45,923 nt of DNA from a bacterium (GTDB lineage: Bacteria > Zhuqueibacterota > Zhuqueibacteria > Residuimicrobiales > Krinioviventaceae). Shown piece after piece: positions 25,123-34,644 of the stretch. Location: the NCBI GenBank assembly GCA_029561455.1, contig JAKQIY010000077.1:1-45923 (forward strand). Reading direction: 5' to 3'. The notes beneath the pieces are model-generated. The model ran no database searches. It was not told the DNA's origin and saw nothing but the letters and a program-made list of their open reading frames with translations. Position 1 is the first letter of the stretch. The number at the start of each line of letters is the position of its first letter. Both the position numbers and the translations under genes were made by a program.

Positions 25123-28100
25123 TTATTTCAAAAGTAGCACTTTTTTTTCTGCCGTATACTCTGGTGTTTTAAACTGGATAATGTATAAACCGGATGTACA
25201 GACTTTACCGCTTAAATCAGTTCCCTGCCAGTCAAGTTTATATGTTCCTGCGGATTGCTGCCCTTCCTGCAACACATTCACCAGCTTGCCGTTCATATCA
25301 TACACCCGGATACTCACTCGGCTGTGTTTTGGTAGTTGATATTCAAGGGTCGTTTGCAAATTAAACGGGTTGGGATAATTTTGCGAGAGGGCAAACTCGG
25401 TTGGCAATGCCTCTTCTGTTTGAATACCTGTAAAAGGGCGTGCATGGATCATATCCGGGATCGTCAGAGTATCGGCGCCATCCGGTCCGGAAACAACCAG
25501 GGTTACAGTAAACAAGCCTTCCCAAAAATAGATATGCTGGGGATTTTGATTATAGGTAAAAGTATTGTCGCCAAAAGACCAAAACCAGGTAGTGATATTG
25601 CCCTGTGAAGAATCGGCGAATTGCACGGACAGAGGGACATTGCCTTCTATGGGCGTAGCTCCAAACCTGGCCACCGGTGGCGGTAGTGTTACAATAATAT
25701 AATTTTCTTTAATCAACGAATGCGTTCCCGCTGGACCAGTAACTTTTAATTTTACAGTAAAAGTACCAGTTGTAGTATAGGTATGTTCCGGGTTTTGCAG
25801 ACTGCTTTTCTGCGAATCGCCAAAATCCCATTCCCAGGCGGTAATATCACCCTGCGAGCTGTCCGAAAATTGTACGGTCAGCGGCGCCGAGCCGGTACGC
25901 GGAGCTGCGCCAAAAGCGGGTATCAGTTCGGAATTGTACACATTGATATAGTCCTGCCGCAGCAGCGAATCGCTGCCGGTCGGGCCGGTTATTTTTAATT
26001 TTACTGTGTATGCTCCGGGATTTATAAAAGTGTGTTCCGGGTTTTGCAAGGTACTCCGGGTAGAATCGCCAAAATCCCACACCCACGAAGATATTTCACC
26101 CTGTGAACTGTCGGAAAATTGCACAGTAAGAGGAGCGAGACCCTGTCGTGGTGTAGCGGCAAAATCGGGAACGAGTTCAGAACTGAATACATTGATAAAA
26201 TCATGTTGTACCAGTGAATCGCTGCCGGCCGGCCCGATAATTCTTAATTTTACTGTGTATGCCCCGGCAAGAGCATAGGTGTGCTGGGGATTTTGCAAAG
26301 CGCTGCCGGTTGAATCGCCAAAGTCCCATTGCCAGGCGGTGATGTCGCCCCGTGAGCTGTCTGAAAATTGCACAACCAGGGGCGCCGGGCCGGTTGCCGG
26401 GTAAGCAGAAAAATTAGCAGTTAAAACAGAATTATAAACCCGAATAAAGTTCTCTTTTATTATAGACGTGTTCCCGGCAGGCCCGGTGACCGATAAGGTG
26501 ACGGTGAAAATACCGGTTTTTGTATAGGTATGCTGCGGATTTTGCAAGGAACTTGTGGAAGAATCGCCAAAATCCCATTGCCAGGCAGTTATATCGCCGG
26601 TGGATAGATCGGTAAAGGAAACCGTAAACGGCGCCAGGCCTGTGGTATTGTCGGCTGTAAACTGCGCGACAGGCGGTGTATAGATTTTCGTGACAGTTAA
26701 TGTAAAACTTTGCGTGTCTTCTGCGTTTTTTGTATCTTGTGCTTTTACGGATACACTGTGTCCGCCAATTTGAGCGTTGCCGGGAGTCCAGGTCAGCAAT
26801 CCTGTAGTAGAATTGATGACCATGCCGGTTGGCCCTTGTTGCAGCAAAAAAGTGATGGCGTCGCCATCTTCATCTTCTGCCGTTACCTGGTATTGATACA
26901 ATGAATCTACAAATGCTTGTGTGACCGGCGTCGAAGTGATTACCGGGGAATGATTTGTTTCAATAACAGTCAGCCAGAAATATTGCGTTGTGAATCCGCC
27001 ATCCATATCCTTAACTTTGATACCCACCAGGTGCACACCGGCGCCCTTGTTCCAAACATCTTCCGCCATTTGTGATAGAGATGGAGTCCAGGTAACATTG
27101 CCGCTGGCGGCGTTAATAGTCATACCAGCGGGGTGGAATACCAGGGACCAGGTTAAGGGTGTAACGCCATCATCCGTGGCATTACACGAATACGACCACA
27201 ATGTGTTCGCGGCCGCCAGGGTGTCCGGATTGGCGCTGATAACCGGATTGGCATTGGTAAAATTGTATTTGGCGGCATCGGTATTGCGAATACCGGTGAC
27301 CGACACTTCATCGGCTTGAGTGGAAATACAGGAAGCAATAATCCAGGCGGTTCGGCCGTCACAGGCGACCTGCGTATAACCCTCTTTCCAGGCCAGGCCC
27401 CTGGTTTTGCTCCAGGCCAAGCCATCCCAAACCGTAAAGCGTGGATTTCTTCTACGCCCGTTAAACAAGATCATTTTTTCATCGGAAAACACCGCGTTTC
27501 TTATAATCGGCATAGATGTGTTTTCGTAATAAAGCGGCGCGCCCAGCCCCAGCTTGCTGGTCCAGGTCAACCCCGGTTCGTCGGCGACGGCGCAATAAAT
27601 GGGTGATTTAAAGTCTCCGCTCAGTTCCGAGTTGTTATTCCAGCCCAGGTAGATTTTATCGCTTCCCACAGCCATTGCCAGTGATCCCCCAAGTTCATCG
27701 GCGGCATCGGTTACATTATCATTGTAAATCCAATCGGTTTTGCCCGGTACGCGGTAAGCAAAGCGAGCGTTTTTTTGCCCGCTCGCGGAACGATAAACCA
27801 GGTAGACCAGTCCGTTTTTACCCCGTGTTAATGAGGGAAAGGAACCCGGACCAAGGGCAACTGCCGGCTGCCAGACGCCATTTTTCTTTTCCGCCATGTG
27901 AATTGTGCTACCGGCAACATCCTGGTAAACGATATAAATGTAATTTCCACTGGTGATAATATCGGGATACAGGGTATATTGCGGCCGGTCTTCAATTAAT
28001 AATGGCGTACTCCAGTTCCCCGGTTCGCCATTCATATAATAAACATCGCCGTCATCGGTATTAAAAACGAGATGCGTCTTGCCCTGTTCGTCAACATCCA

Positions 28101-29487
28101 TAGCCAGGCATTGCTGGGGCAAGTCGAATTGATCTTTACCGAACACATCGAGATTATTAACCGGTAAAGTCTCCGTTGTTCCCCAGTCACCGTCATGATC
28201 TTTTACACGAAAACGAATGCTTTTATTGTGTACCCAGGTGGTTTGTACATCTCCGTTGACCGGATTGAGAGCAATATCGCCGCTAAAACCGCCGCTATCG
28301 AAAATATTTTTAGCAATGATTTGAAACGAGTCGGAAATATCGGGCTGCGGCAAGCTAATGCCGGACACGGACACTTCGGTGCCCGGCAGATCGGCTACCG
28401 CCACCCAAATGGTTTGCCCGTCGCTCACCAGGTTGGGCTTGCCGCTTATCCACGGGGCCTCGCGGGTTTCGCTCCATTTCTTACCGTTCCATATCATATA
28501 CCGGGGGCTCATTCTGCGACCGTTCATAAACAAAACCGTACCGTCGTCGAAAATTTCCACACGGGGATGCGGCGAGCCGGTATTTTCCCAATACAACGGG
28601 TCGTCGCCACCCAGTTTGGTCGTCCAGGTTGTGCCGGGTTCTTTGGCATAACCGCAATGCAGGGCCACTTTTTCCGGGCCGTCCACGCCGGTTACATCGC
28701 CCCAGGCCAGGAACATTTTACCATTGCGCGCCGCGACGTTGGGGGCGTCGCATAGGCGCACAACCGCATTGGTCGCGCCGGAAATCCAGGTGAGGGATGT
28801 TTGTCCTGCCTGCAGGTAGCCAAAACGGGCGTTGCGAATGGTGTCGCGGGAGCGACCCAGAAAATACACCCTGCCGGATTCGTTTTTAGTCAAAAAAGTA
28901 TATTCCCCGCGACCCAGATTCTTTGGTGTACCCCATACACCGTTAATGTTATAACACATGTACTGATAGTCCGTCACGCCTTCTTCCCAGGTGACATATA
29001 GACTGCCGTTGGCTTCCACCATGTCGAAATTAGACTTTAGAGAAGAAGACGTACTGATGGTAATTGGCGTACTCCAGTTCCCGGCAGTTCCCTTGATATA
29101 CCAAACTTTACCGGCTTGTTCCGTAAGGACAAAATGCACGGCGCCATCCGGCGAAGCGGCTATGGTAGAACAGGTGCCCTGGTTACCGTGGTCATCCTGG
29201 CCGTATAGCACAATGCCGCCATCGGGAATTTGTTCCGGGGACGTCCAGTTGCCGGTAACATTACGATATGAATAGTACAGGTCACCATCGCGGACCCAAG
29301 CGACGTGAAGGGATTTGTCCGTTTCATTGAGCGCAATATCCACGCCATAACCGTTGGTGTCCAGAACAACTTTGGGAACGATTTGCAGATCGTCAATTTC
29401 AAGAGCAAAAAGGTGATGAATAGGTAATAACACGAATAAAAATAACCAAACAAGCGATGTTCTACAAATATTGTTTACTAGCTTCAT
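25123..29487 (-). CDS. giant surface protein: two propeller-like regions, cadherin-like and five PKD domains, T9SS sorting domain
   Basis: 1454 residues. Order: signal peptide (about 1-29); two related propeller-like halves (about 30-385 and 390-755) with repeated 'GDLYYS/GDVYYMNG-x-x-GNWSTP' blades; two cadherin/He_PIG-like domains (about 760-935, 'SPVITSTP...YQYQVTAEDEDGDA'); five PKD domains (938-1352) with WDFGDS cores in four of them and WSFGDN in the last; and a C-terminal sorting domain (1353-1454) with FALSQNYPNPFN at 1365-1376 and 'GLYIIQFKTP' near the end. The tail marks export by T9SS and surface anchoring. The two halves share a 'GGFSGDIALN / NGYGVDIALN' opening, so the first 750 residues arose by internal duplication. 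Probably adhesion or glycan binding; no catalytic motif seen. Confidence 0.85.
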   Translation of the reverse strand: MKLVNNICRTSLVWLFLFVLLPIHHLFALEIDDLQIVPKVVLDTNGYGVDIALNETDKSLHVAWVRDGDLYYSYRNVTGNWTSPEQIPDGGIVLYGQDDHGNQGTCSTIAASPDGAVHFVLTEQAGKVWYIKGTAGNWSTPITISTSSSLKSNFDMVEANGSLYVTWEEGVTDYQYMCYNINGVWGTPKNLGRGEYTFLTKNESGRVYFLGRSRDTIRNARFGYLQAGQTSLTWISGATNAVVRLCDAPNVAARNGKMFLAWGDVTGVDGPEKVALHCGYAKEPGTTWTTKLGGDDPLYWENTGSPHPRVEIFDDGTVLFMNGRRMSPRYMIWNGKKWSETREAPWISGKPNLVSDGQTIWVAVADLPGTEVSVSGISLPQPDISDSFQIIAKNIFDSGGFSGDIALNPVNGDVQTTWVHNKSIRFRVKDHDGDWGTTETLPVNNLDVFGKDQFDLPQQCLAMDVDEQGKTHLVFNTDDGDVYYMNGEPGNWSTPLLIEDRPQYTLYPDIITSGNYIYIVYQDVAGSTIHMAEKKNGVWQPAVALGPGSFPSLTRGKNGLVYLVYRSASGQKNARFAYRVPGKTDWIYNDNVTDAADELGGSLAMAVGSDKIYLGWNNNSELSGDFKSPIYCAVADEPGLTWTSKLGLGAPLYYENTSMPIIRNAVFSDEKMILFNGRRRNPRFTVWDGLAWSKTRGLAWKEGYTQVACDGRTAWIIASCISTQADEVSVTGIRNTDAAKYNFTNANPVISANPDTLAAANTLWSYSCNATDDGVTPLTWSLVFHPAGMTINAASGNVTWTPSLSQMAEDVWNKGAGVHLVGIKVKDMDGGFTTQYFWLTVIETNHSPVITSTPVTQAFVDSLYQYQVTAEDEDGDAITFLLQQGPTGMVINSTTGLLTWTPGNAQIGGHSVSVKAQDTKNAEDTQSFTLTVTKIYTPPVAQFTADNTTGLAPFTVSFTDLSTGDITAWQWDFGDSSTSSLQNPQHTYTKTGIFTVTLSVTGPAGNTSIIKENFIRVYNSVLTANFSAYPATGPAPLVVQFSDSSRGDITAWQWDFGDSTGSALQNPQHTYALAGAYTVKLRIIGPAGSDSLVQHDFINVFSSELVPDFAATPRQGLAPLTVQFSDSSQGEISSWVWDFGDSTRSTLQNPEHTFINPGAYTVKLKITGPTGSDSLLRQDYINVYNSELIPAFGAAPRTGSAPLTVQFSDSSQGDITAWEWDFGDSQKSSLQNPEHTYTTTGTFTVKLKVTGPAGTHSLIKENYIIVTLPPPVARFGATPIEGNVPLSVQFADSSQGNITTWFWSFGDNTFTYNQNPQHIYFWEGLFTVTLVVSGPDGADTLTIPDMIHARPFTGIQTEEALPTEFALSQNYPNPFNLQTTLEYQLPKHSRVSIRVYDMNGKLVNVLQEGQQSAGTYKLDWQGTDLSGKVCTSGLYIIQFKTPEYTAEKKVLLLK

Positions 29488-29780
29488 TATTCCTCCAGGT
29501 AAAATTTACATTACCAAAAGCGCCGTTGCAAACATCACACCTGCAAGGCCGGTTTTTGTGAAATTATTGTATATGTAACTATTTGATTTTATTAATATAA
29601 TATTTTTTAATTTTTCAGAAAAAATTCGCTATATACGCAAGTCCAAAATCTGTAATATTATGAGACAATTTTCAAATTGCAGGAACACATTGAGATTTCC
29701 AAAATATATTATTATATTCCTCTTGTACTACCGGTTGCATACCGGTAAAGAGTTGATGAAAGACAGAGATTGAGACAGGT

Positions 29781-30932
29781 ATGGATTATAAAGGATATTT
29801 TGACCGGGAAATCGAACGCCGCAATACCGGCAGTATCAAATGGGATCGCTATAAAGATAAAGATATTATACCCTTATGGGTGGCGGATATGGATTTTGCC
29901 TCGCCGCCGGCTGTCATCGAGGCGCTGCAACAGCACGCCGCGCATGGCGTGTTCGGCTATACCCATGCGCCGGAGGAACTACTTGAAATAATAATTCACC
30001 GCTTGCAAAAGCTGTATAACTGGGCCATTGCAAGGGACTGGCTGGTGTGGCTGCCGGGCCTGGTGAGCGGTTTGAATGTGGTGTGCCGTACCGCCGGTGA
30101 TGACGGCGACGCGGCGTTGACGAACACGCCGATCTATCCGCCGTTTCTGTCCGCACCGGGACTGTCCCGGCGCAAGTTGGTTACGGCGGATTTATGCAAA
30201 GTAAATAACCGCTGGGAGATGGACTTTGATATTTTGAATAATGCGGTTACACCGGAAACCAGGCTGTTTTTATTCTGTAATCCCCATAACCCGACAGGTA
30301 GAATATATACCAAAGCAGAACTGCAACAAGTGGCGACTTTTTGTGAACAACACGATCTGGTTATTTGTTCGGATGAAATCCACTGCGACCTGCTGCTGGA
30401 TGCGGACAAGCGGCATATTCCCCTGGCTTCACTGGATGAAGCGATTGCCCAACGTACCATAACGTTGATGGCGCCGAGCAAAACCTACAATATGCCGGGA
30501 CTCGGCTGCGCTTTTGCCATTATACCCAACGCCTATCTGCGGACAAAATTCCGTCGGGTAATGGAGGGAATCGTGCCTTATATTAACGCGCTGGGTTATA
30601 CTGCGGCGCAGGCTGCCTACCGGGATGGCGGCCCCTGGCTGGAGGCATTACTGGCGTACCTGGCAGGTAACCGCGATCTGCTGCAGGAACGCGTCGCCGC
30701 GCTGCCGGGCATTACCATGACGCCAGTGCAAGCCACCTACCTGGCCTGGCTGGATGTGCACGATTTAGGACTAGAGAACCCGGCCGCATTTTTTGAAACG
30801 CAGGGACTGGGATTTTCCGATGGCGCGGAATTCGGCGCCCCCGGTTTTTTGCGGCTGAATTTTGGCTGTCCGCGTTCACTGTTAACGGAGGCGTTGAACA
30901 GACTGGAAAAGGCAGTTGGTGCAATAAAGTAA
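29781..30932 (+). CDS. MalY/PatB family PLP-dependent C-S lyase/aminotransferase
   Basis: 383 residues, fold-type I PLP enzyme. MalY/PatB hallmarks: 'IPLWVADMDFASPPAV' (30-45), 'GVFGYTH' (56-62), N170 in FCNPHNPTG, D198 in ICSDEIHCDL, the PLP lysine K234 in MAPSKTYNMPGL, and the carboxylate-binding arginine in FLRLNFGCPR. Such enzymes are usually cystathionine beta-lyases (cysteine-S-conjugate to pyruvate, ammonia and thiol); some also act in regulation. It stands alone, so the physiological substrate is not suggested by neighbours. Confidence 0.9.
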   Translation: MDYKGYFDREIERRNTGSIKWDRYKDKDIIPLWVADMDFASPPAVIEALQQHAAHGVFGYTHAPEELLEIIIHRLQKLYNWAIARDWLVWLPGLVSGLNVVCRTAGDDGDAALTNTPIYPPFLSAPGLSRRKLVTADLCKVNNRWEMDFDILNNAVTPETRLFLFCNPHNPTGRIYTKAELQQVATFCEQHDLVICSDEIHCDLLLDADKRHIPLASLDEAIAQRTITLMAPSKTYNMPGLGCAFAIIPNAYLRTKFRRVMEGIVPYINALGYTAAQAAYRDGGPWLEALLAYLAGNRDLLQERVAALPGITMTPVQATYLAWLDVHDLGLENPAAFFETQGLGFSDGAEFGAPGFLRLNFGCPRSLLTEALNRLEKAVGAIK

Positions 30933-31228
30933 GAACTATTTATGTATGTCGGGCCTGTGGCCCGGCAATTTAAAATTTATGCAGGACAGCATGTCCTGCC
31001 TTATTTTGCGACCTGGGGTTCAACCCCGGGACGAGCTTGAAAAAATCCATTCTTGTCATTCCGAGGAGCGAAGCGACGAGGAATCTTTCCTTGCTAACGT
31101 ATTGAAAAACAAGATTTTTCGCTTTGCTCGAAATGACAATTTGATCGAATATGCTTTTATTTATAAATCACTTCATCTTAAATCTGGATTTTTGATACAG
31201 CCCCGATCATTAAATACAGGAGTTTTCT
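30933..31228. repeat. composite repeat left of the secreted protein gene
   Basis: In order: hairpin GTCGGGCCTGTGGCCCGGC (30948-30966), palindrome GCAGGACAGCATGTCCTGC (about 30979-30997), GACCTGGGGTTCAACCCC hairpin (about 31010-31030), 'GTCATTCCGAGGAGCGAAGC', and TTTTTGATACAGCCCC (31189-31204). The same modules, partly inverted, lie at 32275-32563 on the other side of the gene. Confidence 0.75.
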
Positions 31229-32197
31229 ATGTTCAATAAAAAGCATGGTTACGGATTATTAATTGTACTGGTGGTTGCGTTTTGCGCATTGTTTATCCTT
31301 TCCCTGTACGCCCAGGATCAGGTAAAACTGGAAGACCTGACAGTATCACAGTACAGCGCCGCGGTGTTGAGCGGTACCCTGGCAAATAAAAAAGTTGATG
31401 AGGCGAGCGGTATGACGGCTTCGCGTATACATGATAATGTTCTGTGGTTAATAAACGACAGCGGCGGGGCGGCCGAGCTTTATGCAGCCGGCACAGATGG
31501 CGCCGACCTGGGAACGTACCCCATTACCGGGGCAACCTGCCGGGACTGGGAAGACATTGCCTCGTTCACCCTGGACGGCGTCCCTTACCTGCTCATTGCC
31601 GAAACCGGCGATAACGATTCTGTTCATGAGCGGTGTATTTTGTATTTCATTAAAGAGCCGGATGTGAAAAAGGCGCAGGAAACCGGGATGTATAATGTAT
31701 CCGTCGATTATACCCTGGTATTTCAATACAGCGACGGCCCGCGCGATGTCGAGTCCGTTGCCGTGGATGTGGCTAATAAATTGATTTTACTGTTGAGCAA
31801 GCGCACCAACCCGCCGGTATTATATAGCCTGCCGCTCGATCTTACCACGCCGCCGGGGGTACAAATTGCGCAAAGGATCACTACCGTGCCCGTACTCCCG
31901 CAGCCGACCAAAGAAGAGTTAGAGATGAAAAAACGCTATGGCGTAAACGGCGTCCAGCCGGTTGCTATGGATATTTCGCCGGATGGGCAATTTGCTGTGG
32001 TCCTGACCTACACCAAAGCATTCCTGTTCCCTTTTAAAACGGATTGGCAGACCACTTTTACAACCATTCCGCAGTTGATCCGCACACCGCTGCTCAAGCA
32101 GTCCGAATCCCTTTGTTTTGCGCAGGACGGGCGAACATTGTATATGACTTCGGAAAAAGTACCGACTCCGTTGTACCGGTTGACGTTAAAGGAATGA
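31229..32197 (+). CDS. secreted propeller-like protein of unknown function
   Basis: 322 residues. A signal segment (about 10-28, ending LSLYAQ) precedes a body with 'ASGMTASRIHDNVLWLINDSGG' (about 59-80), 'YPITGATCRDWEDIA' and 'YLLIAETGDNDSVHERCILYFI', 'GPRDVESVAVD', and 'VAMDISPDGQFAVVLTY', a WD/propeller-like alternation of strands and 'D-x-S-P-D-G' turns. It resembles periplasmic propellers of the esterase-like-phytase or SdiA-regulated kind, but I cannot assign one. An AGGAG site precedes the ATG. The gene is alone and bracketed by inverted composite repeats. Confidence 0.65.
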   Translation: MFNKKHGYGLLIVLVVAFCALFILSLYAQDQVKLEDLTVSQYSAAVLSGTLANKKVDEASGMTASRIHDNVLWLINDSGGAAELYAAGTDGADLGTYPITGATCRDWEDIASFTLDGVPYLLIAETGDNDSVHERCILYFIKEPDVKKAQETGMYNVSVDYTLVFQYSDGPRDVESVAVDVANKLILLLSKRTNPPVLYSLPLDLTTPPGVQIAQRITTVPVLPQPTKEELEMKKRYGVNGVQPVAMDISPDGQFAVVLTYTKAFLFPFKTDWQTTFTTIPQLIRTPLLKQSESLCFAQDGRTLYMTSEKVPTPLYRLTLKE

Positions 32198-32638
32198 GAT
32201 GATATTTCCCTTTGGCTTTCTGGTCGTCGAATGGGCCCGCACTGCGAGACGTGCGCTAAAGCAAAAGTTAGTAGGTCGGGCCTGTGGCCCGGCAGTTTTA
32301 AAATTTATGAGGCTGTATCAAAAGCCTCAATTTATAAAAGGTCATTCAAAATACAATGCATAAATAACAAACTTGTCATTTCGAGCGAAGCGAGAAATCT
32401 TGTTTTTTACAATATGTCAAAGACGTAAGATTCCTCGTCGCTTCGCTCCTCGGAATGACAAGAATGGCTTTTTTTCTTATTCTTGTAACTTATTTTTATT
32501 TTTGGGGCTTTTGATACAGCCCCCTTATTATGCGTCCTGGGGTTCAACCCCAGGACGAGCTTGAAATAGAAAAGCTACTCTTAAAGAAGCAGCGCTCCGA
32601 AAGAAAAAGTAAAATTATTATAAAACAAGGAGTCCGTT
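32198..32638. repeat. composite repeat right of the secreted protein gene
   Basis: Contains hairpin GTCGGGCCTGTGGCCCGGC (32275-32293), the element bounded by GGCTGTATCAAAAGCC (32311-32326) and GGCTTTTGATACAGCC (32506-32521; perfect 16-bp inverted repeat), inside it 'GTCATTTCGAGCGAAGCGAG' and 'TTCGCTCCTCGGAATGAC', and then the TCCTGGGGTTCAACCCCAGGA hairpin (about 32530-32550). No gene is seen. An AAGGAG site for the next gene is at 32627-32632. Confidence 0.8.
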
Positions 32639-32944
32639 ATGTTTATCGTTCATGTATTCGTTCATGTTAAACCGGAGCAGGTGGATAATTTTATTCGCGC
32701 CAGCCTGGAAAACGCCAGAAACAGCGTCAAAGAACCGGGTATTGCCCGTTTCGATGTGGTGCAGCAACAGGATGACAAAACCCGCTTTGTGCTGGTTGAA
32801 GTATACCGCACTCCGGATGATCCTGCCCGGCACAAAGAGACTGACCATTATAAAAAATGGCGTGATACGGTGGAAAGCATGATGGCCGAACCGCGCAGCA
32901 GCATAAAATTTAACAATCTGTACCCGGACGACAACGGCTGGTAA
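32639..32944 (+). CDS. antibiotic biosynthesis monooxygenase-fold protein (LsrG/quinol monooxygenase-like)
   Basis: 101 residues, ferredoxin-like dimeric alpha/beta barrel fold. The opening '[21 protein letters not shown]', central '[25 protein letters not shown]' and '[22 protein letters not shown]' follow the ABM/LsrG pattern, with the HxxTxHYxxW stretch typical of LsrG-like members. LsrG degrades phospho-AI-2, others oxidise quinols; which applies is unknown. A good AAGGAG site is present. The gene is 18 bp upstream of the alcohol dehydrogenase gene and must be its operon partner. Confidence 0.8.
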   Translation: MFIVHVFVHVKPEQVDNFIRASLENARNSVKEPGIARFDVVQQQDDKTRFVLVEVYRTPDDPARHKETDHYKKWRDTVESMMAEPRSSIKFNNLYPDDNGW

Positions 32945-32962
32945 TAATTAGCGAGGATAAAT

Positions 32963-34117
32963 ATGCAATTCGAGTTTGTTACTGCCGGGCGTATCATATT
33001 TGGGCCCGGCAAAATACAGGAACTCGGCGCAATTGCCGCTACGCTGGGTAAACGCGCTTTTATTCCTGCAGCAAAGAATTCTTCCCAGGCGCGGCTGGTA
33101 TGCGACCTGCTGGCAAAACACAATATCCGCGCCGAGGTGTTTCCGGTCGAGCACGAGCCTAACACCAAATTGATCCTGCAAGCGGTGCAGCGGGCGCGAC
33201 GACTGCGGAGCAACCTGGTAATCGCTATTGGCGGCGGCAGCGTCATCGATACCGGCAAAGTAGTCGCGGCCATGTTGACCAACAAGGGCGACTTGGCGGA
33301 TTACCTGGAAGTGATCGGCAAGGGACGCAGCCTGGCCAAACGAGCGGTACCCTGCATTGCTGTTCCCACCACCGCCGGCACCGGCGCGGAAGTGACCCGC
33401 AATGCTGTTATCGCTTCGACAGAGCACAAGGTCAAAGTCAGCATCCGCAGTCCCTACCTGCTGCCGCACGTGGCGCTGGTCGACCCGGAACTGACCATGT
33501 CGATGCCCCCGGAAGTAACCGCCAGCACCGGTCTGGATGCGTTGACGCAGTTAATGGAAGCGTATGTTACCCACAAAGCCAATCCCCTGACCGACGGCTT
33601 GTGCCGCGAAGGACTGGCGCGGGCCGCCCGGTCGTTACGCGCGGCTTTTCATCATGGCGCCGATCCGGCTGCGCGCGAGGATATGAGCGTTGCCGGGCTG
33701 TTCAGCGGGGTTGCCCTGGCCAATGCAGGACTCGGCGCGGTACACGGCTTTGCCGGGCCCCTGGGCGGTTTGTTTGACGCCCCGCATGGCGTTATTTGTG
33801 CGCGGCTGCTGCCGTTTGTGATGGAAGCCAATGTCCGGACGCTGTTTGCCAGCCAGCCCAGCTCGGTCAGTTTGCAGCGCTATGAGCAAGTGGCGCAAAT
33901 CTTAACTGGCGATGCGCAGGCCGGGGCTGCAGCCGGGGTGCAATGGGTAAAAAAGGTATGCGCGGAACTGAATGTGGCGCCGTTGTCTTTTTATGGTATG
34001 CAGGAAAGCGACATTCCTACTGTAGTTGAAAAAGCGCGGCAGGCCAGCAGCATGAAAGGCAATCCTGTGGAACTGGATGCGGCAACCCTGGCGGAGATCT
34101 TGCACAAAGCGTTATAA
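32963..34117 (+). CDS. iron-type (group III) alcohol dehydrogenase with an altered metal site
   Basis: 384 residues, NAD(P)-dependent dehydrogenase. The dinucleotide motif IAIGGGSVIDTGKV (87-100), PTTAGTGAEVT (135-145) and the metal-site region are clear. Compared with FucO-type enzymes (D, H, H, H), I see D192, H261 and H275, but the second ligand is Q196 (DALTQ for DALTH) and the nearby HPLG histidine is G265. Three remaining ligands resemble the zinc glycerol dehydrogenase pattern, so a different metal or substrate is possible. A GAGGA site precedes it. Paired with the ABM-fold gene; a small aldehyde/ketone pathway is likely, the substrate unknown. Confidence 0.85.
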   Translation: MQFEFVTAGRIIFGPGKIQELGAIAATLGKRAFIPAAKNSSQARLVCDLLAKHNIRAEVFPVEHEPNTKLILQAVQRARRLRSNLVIAIGGGSVIDTGKVVAAMLTNKGDLADYLEVIGKGRSLAKRAVPCIAVPTTAGTGAEVTRNAVIASTEHKVKVSIRSPYLLPHVALVDPELTMSMPPEVTASTGLDALTQLMEAYVTHKANPLTDGLCREGLARAARSLRAAFHHGADPAAREDMSVAGLFSGVALANAGLGAVHGFAGPLGGLFDAPHGVICARLLPFVMEANVRTLFASQPSSVSLQRYEQVAQILTGDAQAGAAAGVQWVKKVCAELNVAPLSFYGMQESDIPTVVEKARQASSMKGNPVELDAATLAEILHKAL

Positions 34118-34578
34118 GAGTATTTAACCCGGTAACCGGCAGCATGTCAGTGTGGTCCACCTGGGGCACAGGACTGCTATAAAGGAAATGCTATGACTCC
34201 GAACCTGACCGTGCTTGTGTTGTATGTGCGGCGAGGTGGGCTACACTTTTTAGTACACCGGTCAGAAAATGCCGTCTCGATACGTCCGGCATTGTTATTA
34301 ATTCGGGCGAAGCATCTTTGCCGGGATCGGTTGACATAAAAAGTTAGTCCGGAACAGATGCTTCGCCCCTACGAAAAAATTGTTTCCCCGGCGTGATTAT
34401 AGCCTGGTCATCGAGTAGTCCCGATACGTCCGCCGGGACTGACTAATCGAAGATCGGTTTTTTAAAATATATTACAGTCATCGGGCAGGACAGTCGAGCA
34501 CAGTGGTAATCTGCCCCTCATTTTTTCAATTTACACCGATTACTACTAATAGCTGATAACTGTCAACTGATAGCTTAA
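34118..34578. repeat. repeat region with unit A copy 2 (34231-34423)
   Basis: Starts with a CAGTGTGGTCCACCTG segment (about 34147) shared with 538-552 and 1257-1272, then the 193-bp copy of unit A in the same orientation as 188-380. The rest to 34578 shows no gene. Confidence 0.8.
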
Positions 34579-34614
34579 CAAAAAATCCCCCGGTTAATAC
34601 AACTTCCGGGGGAT
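34579..34614 (-). terminator. rho-independent terminator of the glutamine synthetase gene
   Basis: On the minus strand the stem ATCCCCCGG/CCGGGGGAT (34606-34614 and 34585-34593, 12-base loop) is followed by a T-run (complement of the As before 34586), 30 bases past the stop codon. Confidence 0.9.
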
Positions 34615-34644
34615 GGTTAGTTATTTAGGTATTACAGGAGCATT

